Counted from the stretch's first letter, positions 1 through 6,165 are shown. The stretch is 8,567 nt of DNA from Actinomycetes bacterium (GCA_021844725.1 JAKBSX010000080.1:1-8567); one strand, 5' to 3'. Translations and numbers: made by a program. The notes: generated by a model from the sequence alone, not told the origin.

Positions 1-29
1 AGCTGGAAATCCAATACAATCACGCTGGC
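1..29 (+). repeat. Inverted repeat, left copy (29 bp exact)
   Basis: Bases 1-29 are the exact reverse complement of 1816-1844. The match stops at base 30, where C stands opposite the base expected as A, and is lost beyond that point. A perfect 29-base match cannot be chance. The repeat may extend beyond the left edge of the window. Confidence 0.9.
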
Positions 30-39
30 CAACTCGTGA
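1..39 (+). pseudogene. Truncated second copy of the F420-dependent oxidoreductase gene (3' fragment)
   Basis: Read from base 1, the frame gives SWKSNTITLA, then NS and a TGA stop at 37-39. These ten residues equal residues 132-141 of the intact oxidoreductase encoded on the opposite strand at 1200-2237. The nucleotides are identical over bases 1-29 and diverge from base 30 onward. The intact protein continues for about 200 more residues, so this copy is cut off in the middle of its barrel domain and cannot be a full enzyme. Only the end of the fragment is in the window; how far the match extends to the left is unknown. It may be a genuine inverted partial duplication left by a rearrangement, or an assembly or amplification chimera if base 1 is a contig end. 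The identity itself is directly visible; the pseudogene call is inference. Confidence 0.7.
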
Positions 40-61
40 TTTAACAGAAGCAGTCGGAACA

Positions 62-69
62 ATTATAAC
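62..69 (+). promoter_or_regulatory. TATA-like box upstream of the ParB-like gene
   Basis: An AATTATAACT segment, with core at 63-68, lies about 28 bases before the TTG at 94 and only 16 before the TTG at 82. With usual archaeal spacing, transcription would start near 91-93, which favours a leaderless or nearly leaderless start at TTG 94. This is pattern-based. Confidence 0.4.
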
Positions 70-81
70 TCTGAATGAATC

Positions 82-1167
82 TTGCACTCAGCGTTGACTG
101 ACATCCAAATTTCGCTTATAGATAGGCGAGATATGCGAAATGGATATTCTGTGGACGATCTTGTAGAATCATTCTCAAGGCATGGTCAACTCTCTAGAGT
201 AAGAGTAAGACCTCACCCAACAAGACGGGGACGGTATGAGATGATTTTCGGTAACAGGCGTCTCTGCGCTGCTGAAAAGCTAGGGTGGAAATCAATCGCT
301 GCCGATGTAGTAGAAACCACCGACCTGGAATCCGAAGTCATGGCGTTTGTCGAGAATGTTGATCGACAGGATGTCACTGATTACGAAAAGGCTTCTTTTC
401 TGGAAGGGATGCACAAGTCGTCAGGTAAATCATATTCCGAGATTGCGGCCATGATTGGTAAATCGCCTTCGTACGTTTCTCAGCACATCTCGATGCTGAA
501 TCTCTTCTCTGAACTTGATCTTCCAGAGAAGGAGCGTTCCGAGGTTCTTCATTCTTTGACAGAGGGACATTGCCGAATCCTCAGCAGTATTAATAGTGTA
601 GACGAGAGGTGGAATACCGCAAAACTCGCCGTAGCTTCGAAAATGGGAATTCGCGAACTGGAAAAACTCGCAGGAAGATTCCATCATGCGCCAAAGGAAC
701 GTGGACGAAGAAAGGACTACACAATCATCCGTGAAGTGATCACCGAAAAGATGACTGGATTGAATTCCAAGGACGTGCGACCTTTCTTTGACTCGATGTC
801 CCAAAAGCATTTCGACATGTTTTCTAGCTTCCCTCCATTCAACAAATTGAACAGAGAGTTATCACGAGAGCATATCTGCAAGATACTCAACGGTATGATT
901 TCGTTCAACGCGGAAATAGACAATTTAGACGTGACTTTTCTTACTGATCGAGTGGCTTATGCTACCATGGAAGTTACGCACAACTTCCTGTTCCCAAGAA
1001 ACAAGGTCACTACCAAAACACGTGCAACCATCATTCTCGAAAGAGAGGATAGATGGAGGATTGTTCATGAACATTGGTCCTCTGAGAACCCTGAAAAGTT
1101 CTTCATGGCAACCTTGAGTCAAGTTGTCGACAGAAGACAAAGAATGGTTGTGACCAGAAGACGTTAG
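82..1167 (+). CDS. ParB/Spo0J-like DNA-binding protein with a C-terminal NTF2/SnoaL-like domain
   Basis: A 361-residue ParB-family protein. Residues about 7-95 form the ParB N-terminal (CTP/nuclease-fold) domain, with GNRRLCAAEKLGW (57-69) matching the family's GERRxxAA box and ENVDRQD (91-97) matching ENLQRED. Residues about 98-170 are the KorB/Spo0J-type helix-turn-helix region: SYSEIAAMIGKSPSYVSQHI (117-136) and LTEGHCRIL (159-167), which resembles the family's 'isegHaraLl' segment. A basic linker (about 200-212) leads to residues about 225-345, which resemble NTF2/SnoaL-like (DUF4440-type) domains and end in the typical RATIILE...DRWRIVHEHWS pattern (314-333). That fusion is unusual for ParB. 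No ParA lies in the window, so a classical partition role is unproven; a regulatory role for the C-terminal domain is inference. The coordinates give the longest open frame, which starts with TTG just after an in-frame TGA. TTG at 94 fits the upstream TATA-like box better, and the first ATG, at 133, would cut off the first strand of the ParB domain. Confidence 0.88.
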   Translation: MHSALTDIQISLIDRRDMRNGYSVDDLVESFSRHGQLSRVRVRPHPTRRGRYEMIFGNRRLCAAEKLGWKSIAADVVETTDLESEVMAFVENVDRQDVTDYEKASFLEGMHKSSGKSYSEIAAMIGKSPSYVSQHISMLNLFSELDLPEKERSEVLHSLTEGHCRILSSINSVDERWNTAKLAVASKMGIRELEKLAGRFHHAPKERGRRKDYTIIREVITEKMTGLNSKDVRPFFDSMSQKHFDMFSSFPPFNKLNRELSREHICKILNGMISFNAEIDNLDVTFLTDRVAYATMEVTHNFLFPRNKVTTKTRATIILEREDRWRIVHEHWSSENPEKFFMATLSQVVDRRQRMVVTRRR

Positions 1168-1199
1168 TCGGCCACCTCGAGTTCTAGCGAAAAGTCAAA

Positions 1200-2237
1200 T
1201 TACACCAACTCTGGTAGCACTTCTTTAGCGAATAGTTCAAGCGATTTTCTTCTATCCTTGTCGGTTCCCGGGAAAACTATCGAAATTTGCTTTATGCCCG
1301 TTGATTTGATATTCTTGAATTTCTCTAGGCACTCCGAGGGGGTCCCACTTACAGACAGTTTTGCAGCAACTTCGTCAGAAATGGTCTTCGAAAGGTTGGA
1401 GAGGGCACCAGAGTCATGCGCTTCATGCCCGGTGGTGTACTCGGTTTCCATGACTTTGATAGCGTGATCCACATCATCCCCCCAGACTCCGTGAGGTAGT
1501 TCTCTGATGACGGCGCGACTATTCCATATCGAAATGGCTACAGTGGGTTTGATCAGCTGAAGCGCTTTCTTGCTATCATCACAAATGACGCTATGTACCC
1601 AGGATACGCGTTCAATACTTTCAGGATCACGTTTAGCCTTTCTAGCACCTGCTTTAATCTGTTCCGAAGCATAGGCTATTGATGCGGGTGAAGCACCAGC
1701 TCCGCTACCCAAGAGTACGCCATCTGCAATTTCTCCGGCCATCTGGAGTGTTTTTGGACCATAAGCACCGACATAGATGGGAATGCTTCCACTAGTAAAA
1801 TTGATTTTCGCATCTGCCAGCGTGATTGTATTGGATTTCCAGCTTACAGCTTCTCCGCGAAGCAAAGCGCGCAGAATAGTGACAGCATCTCGAATTGTCT
1901 TCACGGGATTCGTTCGGTTTAGACCCATCGACTTCAGGCCGGCTCCGCCAGCTCCGATTCCAAGCATTGCTCTTCCTTGAGAGATTTCGTTCACTGTAGC
2001 TATTGAAGAGGCTGTGAACGGAAGGCGCCTAGTGTACGGATCAGTTATCCCAATTCCAATTCTTATCTTCTTTGTAACTTGGGAGCAAACAGTCATTGTG
2101 CAATATGGATCTCTGAAGAACTTCTCGTCAGGGATCCACAGGTTCTTGAAACCTAAAGTTTCAGCCTGCTTTGCTAACTCTGCAGTCTTGTCAATTGGTT
2201 CGTTCGAGAAAAGAGCTAGCCCAAGAGTTACTGGCAT
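1200..2237 (-). CDS. LLM-class F420-dependent oxidoreductase, methylenetetrahydromethanopterin reductase-like
   Basis: A 345-residue bacterial-luciferase-fold (TIM barrel) flavin/F420-dependent oxidoreductase. Residues 1-40 (GLALFSNEP...AETLGFKNLWIPDE) are the typical first strand and helix. Residues 62-97 (GIGITDPYTRR, then NEISQGRAMLGIGAGG) closely resemble the F420-dependent Mer family. Residues 152-176 (IPIYVGAYGPKTLQMAGEIADGV) are the family's cofactor-side segment, and SGTP (297-300) is the usual C-terminal motif. Length is normal for the family. Enzymes of this type pass hydride between F420 and a substrate in the cytoplasm. Being Mer-like does not establish methylene-H4MPT as substrate, because many paralogues act in catabolism or secondary metabolism. 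The ATG start is supported by a TATA-like box 26-27 bases upstream, suggesting a leaderless transcript. The gene follows the creatininase-like gene on the same strand with a 77-bp gap but has its own promoter. It converges with the ParB-like gene (32 bp between stops). Residues 132-141 are duplicated exactly at the left edge of the window. Confidence 0.93.
   Translation of the reverse strand: MPVTLGLALFSNEPIDKTAELAKQAETLGFKNLWIPDEKFFRDPYCTMTVCSQVTKKIRIGIGITDPYTRRLPFTASSIATVNEISQGRAMLGIGAGGAGLKSMGLNRTNPVKTIRDAVTILRALLRGEAVSWKSNTITLADAKINFTSGSIPIYVGAYGPKTLQMAGEIADGVLLGSGAGASPASIAYASEQIKAGARKAKRDPESIERVSWVHSVICDDSKKALQLIKPTVAISIWNSRAVIRELPHGVWGDDVDHAIKVMETEYTTGHEAHDSGALSNLSKTISDEVAAKLSVSGTPSECLEKFKNIKSTGIKQISIVFPGTDKDRRKSLELFAKEVLPELV
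1816..1844 (-). repeat. Inverted repeat, right copy inside the oxidoreductase gene
   Basis: This segment encodes residues 132-141 of the intact oxidoreductase and is the exact reverse complement of bases 1-29. The two copies face each other and enclose the ParB-like gene plus the 3' half of the oxidoreductase gene, about 1.8 kb. Confidence 0.9.
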
Positions 2238-2259
2238 AGGGAGATGTTAATCGACCTTG

Positions 2260-2267
2260 TTTTATAA
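2260..2267 (-). promoter_or_regulatory. TATA box of the F420-dependent oxidoreductase gene
   Basis: On the minus strand TTATAAAA is centred 26-27 bases upstream of the ATG at 2237. This is the spacing expected when transcription starts at the start codon. No Shine-Dalgarno motif precedes the ATG. The signal implies expression independent of the creatininase-like gene behind it. Confidence 0.65.
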
Positions 2268-2284
2268 TGCATCCTCAAAGTCCA

Positions 2285-2308
2285 GAAAACGTTTTCACAC
2301 GTGTGAAA
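2285..2308. promoter_or_regulatory. Overlapping perfect palindromes, candidate operator
   Basis: Two perfect palindromes overlap here: GAAAACGTTTTC (2285-2296) and TTTCACACGTGTGAAA (2293-2308). They lie between the stop of the creatininase-like gene (2315) and the TATA box of the oxidoreductase (2260-2267), about 18 bp upstream of that box. Symmetry of this kind is typical of binding sites for dimeric regulators. The position just past a stop codon also allows an RNA hairpin at the creatininase transcript end, but no clear T-run follows on the minus strand. Operator function is inference; the palindromes are directly visible. Confidence 0.5.
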
Positions 2309-2314
2309 TTCAAG

Positions 2315-3100
2315 CTAAGTGCCAGGGAGCTTACTGGTTTCAATGTCGCGAACTAGCTCTACTAGATATTTCACAGCAAGCTCCAAGATTTGCTCTCCTT
2401 TGACGAGCGATGCTTTTGTGGCGTCGCCGATTACCCCTGAAGTCGTGACTTCTTTTATCTGATAGGGAAAAATAGCCTTTGGTCCGGATGCATAGAAGTC
2501 AAAACCGAGAAATTTTGATTTGACCTCTGGTAACTCTGAGACAAGCTTATCCACTCTAACCGCACTCTTGTTAACCGCGAGCATAATCGAAGTCTCAGCT
2601 TCTCCTGCATGGTAGACCCTTTCTACGATTTTCTTGATTTCTCCTCCAGGTATCATCGTAAACCATTGAGTCACGGCGGCCACGATGCCCTTGGTCTGTC
2701 TAAGTTCGCTGGCGGCCATTTGGAGCGCAGGAGTATTGCCTGAGTGACCATTTACGAATATCATATTCCGTAGTCCGTGTCTTTGAAAGCTACCACAGAT
2801 ATCTAGGAGCATATTCACGAGAGTTTGGCTCTTGACGCTTGTAGTACCTGGGAAATCAATGTGCTGTTCTGACACTCCAAAATATATCGGAGGCGCAACA
2901 AGTGAGCCAAGCTCATAGCCAGCTTTCCTAGCGATTTCCAGAGCCACTTCGGTTTCATTAGACAGAGGAAGATGAGGCCCGCCGTTTTCCGTACTTCCGA
3001 TTGGAATGAGGATTGTCTTGGTCTCTTTCACGGCATCCGCTACTTCTTGCCATGTCATGTTTTGAAGAAGCAGGCTCTTCCGACGCGAATCAGAATTCAA
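2315..3100 (-). CDS. Creatininase-family amidohydrolase with altered metal site
   Basis: A 261-residue creatininase-superfamily protein (a family that includes creatininase, MftE and FAPy-type deformylases/amidohydrolases). Visible hallmarks are LIPIGSTEN..GPHLPL (31-46), APPIYFGVSEQHIDFPGTTS (69-88), FVNGHSGN (115-122), YHAGEAETS (163-171) and SGVIGDATKAS (221-231). Length is typical. The canonical metal-binding pattern is E-x-H-G-P-H-L-P-L-x-x-D; here it reads E38-N-G40-G-P-H43-L-P-L-S-N-E49. The His ligand is therefore Gly and the Asp ligand is Glu, while H119 and E167/E169 are kept. The protein may bind one metal or use a different site, so substrate and activity are uncertain. The start is TTG at 3100, because the family's N-terminal strand (LLLQNMTW) requires residues upstream of the first in-frame ATG (M15). 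An out-of-frame ATG lies at 3105-3103. The gene is divergent from the cyclic amidohydrolase, suggesting a shared regulatory region. Confidence 0.9.
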   Translation of the reverse strand: MNSDSRRKSLLLQNMTWQEVADAVKETKTILIPIGSTENGGPHLPLSNETEVALEIARKAGYELGSLVAPPIYFGVSEQHIDFPGTTSVKSQTLVNMLLDICGSFQRHGLRNMIFVNGHSGNTPALQMAASELRQTKGIVAAVTQWFTMIPGGEIKKIVERVYHAGEAETSIMLAVNKSAVRVDKLVSELPEVKSKFLGFDFYASGPKAIFPYQIKEVTTSGVIGDATKASLVKGEQILELAVKYLVELVRDIETSKLPGT

Positions 3101-3125
3101 TCCATTTGACTAAATCTCAAAAAAG

Positions 3126-3132
3126 ATAATAT
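3126..3132 (-). promoter_or_regulatory. TATA-like box for the creatininase-family gene
   Basis: On the minus strand ATATTAT is centred about 29 bases before the TTG at 3100, implying a leader of only a few bases. The 73-bp divergent gap (3101-3173) must hold the signals for both this gene and the rightward amidohydrolase gene. The rightward box is less clear: CATATGA near 3148-3154 sits about 24 bases before the ATG at 3174. Confidence 0.4.
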
Positions 3133-3173
3133 GCGTTTCCAAGTTGACATATGAATGGTTGCGATAAGACAAG

Positions 3174-4556
3174 ATGACTGCCATAGATCTGATTGTAGAA
3201 AACGGACATATCGTAACGAATGATGCAATGTTTGATGCAAACCTAATGATTGATGATGGCAAGATTATCGGTTTGAAAAAAGACACTTCTGATGTTGAAG
3301 CTAGTGAACGAATCAATGCTCGTGAGAAGTTAATCCTTCCAGGAGTGATAGACACCCACGTACACTTTCTTGAACCGGGAGGCGAACATAGAGAGGATTT
3401 TGAAAGCGGAACCAAGGCAGCAGCTTCTGGAGGAATAACTACCGTATTTGAAATGCCAATTTCCTCAATGCCGGTCGTCAGTGCAAAAGCGCTCAATGAG
3501 CGCAGGGCTATATTGGAGAAGAAAGCTTGCATAGATTTTGCGCTTTATGCCGGTGCTGGGACACACAGTTACAGCGAAATCGAAGGTTTGGCAAATGCTG
3601 GGGCAATTGGCTTCAAGACATTTCTTGCTTACCCCAAGAATAGAGATGCTTGGTACAAGGGTACCTACATGATAGACAACTATTCATTGTTGCATTGCCT
3701 TGAGAAAATCGCGAAGACTAACTTGCCGATCGCAATTCACTCGGAGGATGATTCAATCATAGAGGGTCGAATCAAGGAGCTGCAAGAGAGTGGAAGACAT
3801 GACTTCAGGGCTCATGAGGAGTCCAGGCCGATCGCTTCTGAAACACTTGCAGTGTCATCAGTGATCTCCGTTGCCGAACAGACTCGTGCCAGAGTGCACA
3901 TCGCACACATGAGTTCAACTCAGGCTGCCGAATTAGTCAAAACGGCAAAGAACCAGGGCATCAAAGTAACATCTGAAACATGTCCTCAATACTTGGTATT
4001 GGACGATGGAGAGATGGATTCGTTGGGTCCTTACGCCAAGGTGAATCCACCGATAAGGTATGGAGAAAAGAACAGGGAGGGATTGTGGAAGGCAATTCGT
4101 GAAGGAACAATTGATTTCATTGCAAGTGATCATGCACCCTGGACCAAGGCGGAGAAAGACCCAGGCTTTGAGGATGTCTTCAAAGCAAGCTCTGGCATTC
4201 CCGGCACTGAAACGATGTTTCCCTTACTCTTGAATGAATGTAGCCAAGGTCGCTTGAGCTTAACGACATTGGCACGGATAACCTCTGAATCACAAGCTAG
4301 GATTTTCAATATTTATCCCAGAAAAGGTTCGATCCAAGCCGGCTCAGACGCCGATCTAGTTATTGTCGACCTCAAAGACGAAATGAAACTACAGCGAGCA
4401 AAGATGGTCAGTAAATCACGGGACACCAATCCGTACGATGGAAGGAACGTTAAGGGGGTTCCAATTATGACAATCTCCAAAGGGAAAGTGATTGCCAAGA
4501 ATGGCGTCTTGAATTGCAAAGCCGGCGCAGGCAAGTTCATTTCTCCGACTAGGTAG
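3174..4556 (+). CDS. Cyclic amidohydrolase (dihydroorotase/allantoinase/hydantoinase superfamily)
   Basis: A 460-residue metal-dependent hydrolase of cyclic amides with the full composite (beta-sandwich plus TIM-barrel) layout. Metal ligands are all recognisable: H62/H64 in DTHVHF, carboxylated K148 in GFKTFLAY, H189 in AIHSEDD, H245 in HIAHMSS and D319 in ASDHAPW. The N-terminal part (EPGGEHREDFESGTKAA, then GGITTVFEMPISSMP) resembles allantoinase and dihydroorotase. SETCPQYLVLDD (267-278) carries the Gln seen in hydantoinases/dihydropyrimidinases instead of the His of allantoinase/dihydroorotase. The C-terminal GSIQAGSDADLVIVDL (385-400) closes the sandwich domain. The likely reaction is hydrolytic opening of a cyclic amide or ureide such as an allantoin- or hydantoin-like ring. 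Exact substrate is not decidable here, and no pyrimidine biosynthesis genes are adjacent, which argues mildly against a housekeeping dihydroorotase. It is the first gene of the rightward set, followed after 102 bp by an amidohydrolase-2 gene. Confidence 0.92.
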   Translation: MTAIDLIVENGHIVTNDAMFDANLMIDDGKIIGLKKDTSDVEASERINAREKLILPGVIDTHVHFLEPGGEHREDFESGTKAAASGGITTVFEMPISSMPVVSAKALNERRAILEKKACIDFALYAGAGTHSYSEIEGLANAGAIGFKTFLAYPKNRDAWYKGTYMIDNYSLLHCLEKIAKTNLPIAIHSEDDSIIEGRIKELQESGRHDFRAHEESRPIASETLAVSSVISVAEQTRARVHIAHMSSTQAAELVKTAKNQGIKVTSETCPQYLVLDDGEMDSLGPYAKVNPPIRYGEKNREGLWKAIREGTIDFIASDHAPWTKAEKDPGFEDVFKASSGIPGTETMFPLLLNECSQGRLSLTTLARITSESQARIFNIYPRKGSIQAGSDADLVIVDLKDEMKLQRAKMVSKSRDTNPYDGRNVKGVPIMTISKGKVIAKNGVLNCKAGAGKFISPTR

Positions 4557-4628
4557 TGCAGAGCGGATACTGTTGCCCTAAGAATATGGGAATCGAGAAA
4601 GTATTCCTTCCGGAATTGCAAAATGTTC

Positions 4629-4634
4629 TTAAAT
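4629..4634 (+). promoter_or_regulatory. TATA-like box before the amidohydrolase-2 gene
   Basis: TTAAAT, within TCTTAAATGA, is centred about 27-28 bases before the ATG at 4659. This fits a leaderless transcript. There is no Shine-Dalgarno motif before that ATG. The 102-bp gap (4557-4658) therefore probably carries a separate promoter. Confidence 0.5.
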
Positions 4635-4658
4635 GAATAGACTCGCGGAAAGCCACTA

Positions 4659-5420
4659 ATGATAATAGACGACCACACCCATTTCCCGATTTCTGATCCC
4701 ATTTGGCCAGATGAATGGCGAAAAGCAGACTTTATGATTAAGAGCATGGACCAATGGGGCATCGACAAATCCATTGTGGTATGTACGGATCCAATTAACG
4801 GTGGAGATTACAAGGTTGGAAATCAGAAAGTCTACGACGTAGTCAAACAATATCCCGATAGACTCATTGGTTTCGCTTGGATTCACCCTACTCAGTCTGA
4901 AGGTATAGAAGTGGCACTTCAAGAAGCAAGACGATGTGTAAAAGAGCGCGGGTTCAAGGGCCTGAAACTTCACCCATGCACAGAGATGTACTCCTACGCC
5001 AGTAAAGAATACTGTTATCCGATAATTGAAGAATCAATTAAGCTTCAAGTGCCGGTCTTCTGCCACACCGGCGACCCGGCCACTTGTCCATATTCTGGTT
5101 CGGTTCTCATTGCAGATCTAGCAGACCGCTACCCTGATGCCAAGTTGATACTTGGACATCTGGGACACCGACGATGGAACGATGCAATCTGGGCAGTCAA
5201 GAAGCGCGATAACCTGATGCTCGATACGTCATTTGGGCAAACATCAGCAATAACTGTAGCAGTTAGGACACTTGGTGCAGACAGGATCATGATGGGAAGC
5301 GACTGGCCAATCAACAGCTTTGGAGCAAGCACCGGTCATATGAAAGGTGCATTCATACGAGACGAGGAAAGGCAGAAACTCATGGGCGACAACGCGGCGG
5401 AGTATCTCCGATTGAAATGA
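4659..5420 (+). CDS. Amidohydrolase-2 family metal-dependent hydrolase/decarboxylase
   Basis: A 253-residue TIM-barrel protein of the amidohydrolase-related (Amidohydro_2) family, which contains hydrolases and non-oxidative decarboxylases such as ACMSD and gamma-resorcylate decarboxylase. The metal site looks intact: H6 and H8 in DDHTHF at the very N-terminus, GLKLHP with H105 on a middle strand, H136 in VFCHTGDP, H167 in ILGHLGH and D215 in MGSDWP. The protein is shorter than many decarboxylases of the family but complete from first strand to the last helix (DNAAEYL). The ATG start places the first metal motif six residues in, which is normal. It lies 19 bp upstream of a second, inactive-looking paralogue, and the two are probably co-transcribed. 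The substrate is unknown; by context, a carboxylate or lactone/amide product of the upstream ring-opening enzymes. Confidence 0.9.
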   Translation: MIIDDHTHFPISDPIWPDEWRKADFMIKSMDQWGIDKSIVVCTDPINGGDYKVGNQKVYDVVKQYPDRLIGFAWIHPTQSEGIEVALQEARRCVKERGFKGLKLHPCTEMYSYASKEYCYPIIEESIKLQVPVFCHTGDPATCPYSGSVLIADLADRYPDAKLILGHLGHRRWNDAIWAVKKRDNLMLDTSFGQTSAITVAVRTLGADRIMMGSDWPINSFGASTGHMKGAFIRDEERQKLMGDNAAEYLRLK

Positions 5421-5427
5421 TGTTGAC

Positions 5428-5433
5428 AGGTGA
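5428..5433 (+). promoter_or_regulatory. Shine-Dalgarno site for the second amidohydrolase-2 gene
   Basis: AGGTGA ends 6 bases before the ATG at 5440 and matches the conserved archaeal 16S 3' end (complement of UCACCU). It is the only convincing Shine-Dalgarno site in the window and supports translation of this gene from a shared mRNA with the gene ending at 5420. Confidence 0.75.
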
Positions 5434-5439
5434 GTTATC

Positions 5440-6165
5440 ATGAAACTGATTGACATTAACGTGATGCTTAACCATCCAGTGTATCAGAAGGACTCCACGC
5501 CAGACGCCATAGCCAAGATCATTGATGCTGACGGTGTGAATGCGGCCGTCGTGTCCAGTCTGAAACCATTGGCGAGTCTTGACTTTGATGCTGGTAACAA
5601 GGCAGCTTCAGAATTTGTGAAAAAAGATCCGAAGAAGCTGTTTGGCTTTGCAATCGTGAATCCAATAAAGCTCAACCAACTCGAAACAGCTATGAAGATT
5701 CTACCATTCAAAGGTGTTAGGCTGTCGCCAAACTTCATGTGGATCGAGTACAGTGAAGCAATGGTACCTTTGATCGAATTTGCTGCAAAGCAAAAGATGG
5801 CCATTCATGTTAGCGTGACTCCTGAAAGGCCATCGAACATGAAGATGTGTGCTGAAATCGCCGAAAGGTTTCCGAATACGCCAGTGATAATGGGACAGAT
5901 ATGGACGCCCTACACCTGGGTTGAGGCCTCGGCGCTATCAAGAGGATACAAGAACATCTTTCTCGAGGTGGGATTCGCCACTACGAAATCTATAGAAGAT
6001 GCAGTGGAGGTCGCGGGTGCGTCGAAACTGATTTTTGGAAGCGGGTTCCCTAACATGCGACCAAAGGCAGCTGTCGAAATAGTAAAACTTGCATCGATTT
6101 CTGAAAGTGATAGGGATCTCATATTCTGGAAAAATGCATCCAGTTTACTGGGAATCAGCGTCTAA
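5440..6165 (+). CDS. Amidohydrolase-2 family pseudoenzyme (metal ligands lost)
   Basis: A 241-residue protein that follows the same TIM-barrel plan as the preceding gene product: N-terminal strand MKLIDINVML, 'GFAIVNP' (69-75), KGVRLSP (91-97), AIHVSVTP (121-128), PVIMGQIW (148-155), LIFGSGFP (197-204) and a final WKNASSLLGI helix. At nearly every catalytic position the metal ligand is replaced. The HxH pair is N7/M9, the middle-strand His is S96, the later His is Q153 and the terminal Asp is G202. Only H123 remains. The reading frame is uninterrupted, the start has a good Shine-Dalgarno site, and hydrophobic core segments are intact, so this is not a decayed gene. The likely explanation (inference) is a non-catalytic partner or regulatory subunit of the upstream enzyme, or a protein with a new metal-free function. 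Its stop is 6 bp from the stop of the convergent synthetase gene. Confidence 0.87.
   Translation: MKLIDINVMLNHPVYQKDSTPDAIAKIIDADGVNAAVVSSLKPLASLDFDAGNKAASEFVKKDPKKLFGFAIVNPIKLNQLETAMKILPFKGVRLSPNFMWIEYSEAMVPLIEFAAKQKMAIHVSVTPERPSNMKMCAEIAERFPNTPVIMGQIWTPYTWVEASALSRGYKNIFLEVGFATTKSIEDAVEVAGASKLIFGSGFPNMRPKAAVEIVKLASISESDRDLIFWKNASSLLGISV

Noticed and set aside
82..1167. ParB-like gene as evidence for a plasmid or a chromosome partition locus.
   Set aside because: No ParA ATPase, parS-like repeats or replication gene is visible, and the C-terminal domain is atypical for partition proteins.
1168..1199. Possible bidirectional terminator between the convergent ParB-like and oxidoreductase genes.
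   Set aside because: No stable stem is visible and only a four-base T-run occurs on the minus strand, which is too weak to call.
3101..3173. Single shared palindromic operator in the divergent creatininase/cyclic amidohydrolase gap.
   Set aside because: Only short AT-rich matches such as the six-base CATATG are seen; no extended symmetry like that at 2285-2308.
4589..4616. GGAAT and ATTCC segments in the 4557-4658 gap that can pair (ATTCC-TTCC-GGAAT) as a terminator or attenuator after the cyclic amidohydrolase gene.
   Set aside because: The stem is only five base pairs, alternative pairings compete, and no T-run follows. It is within chance expectation.
5440..6165. The second amidohydrolase-like gene as a decaying pseudogene.
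   Set aside because: The frame is full length with no stop or frameshift, has a good ribosome binding site, and keeps the hydrophobic barrel strands. Selective loss of ligands points to a pseudoenzyme instead.
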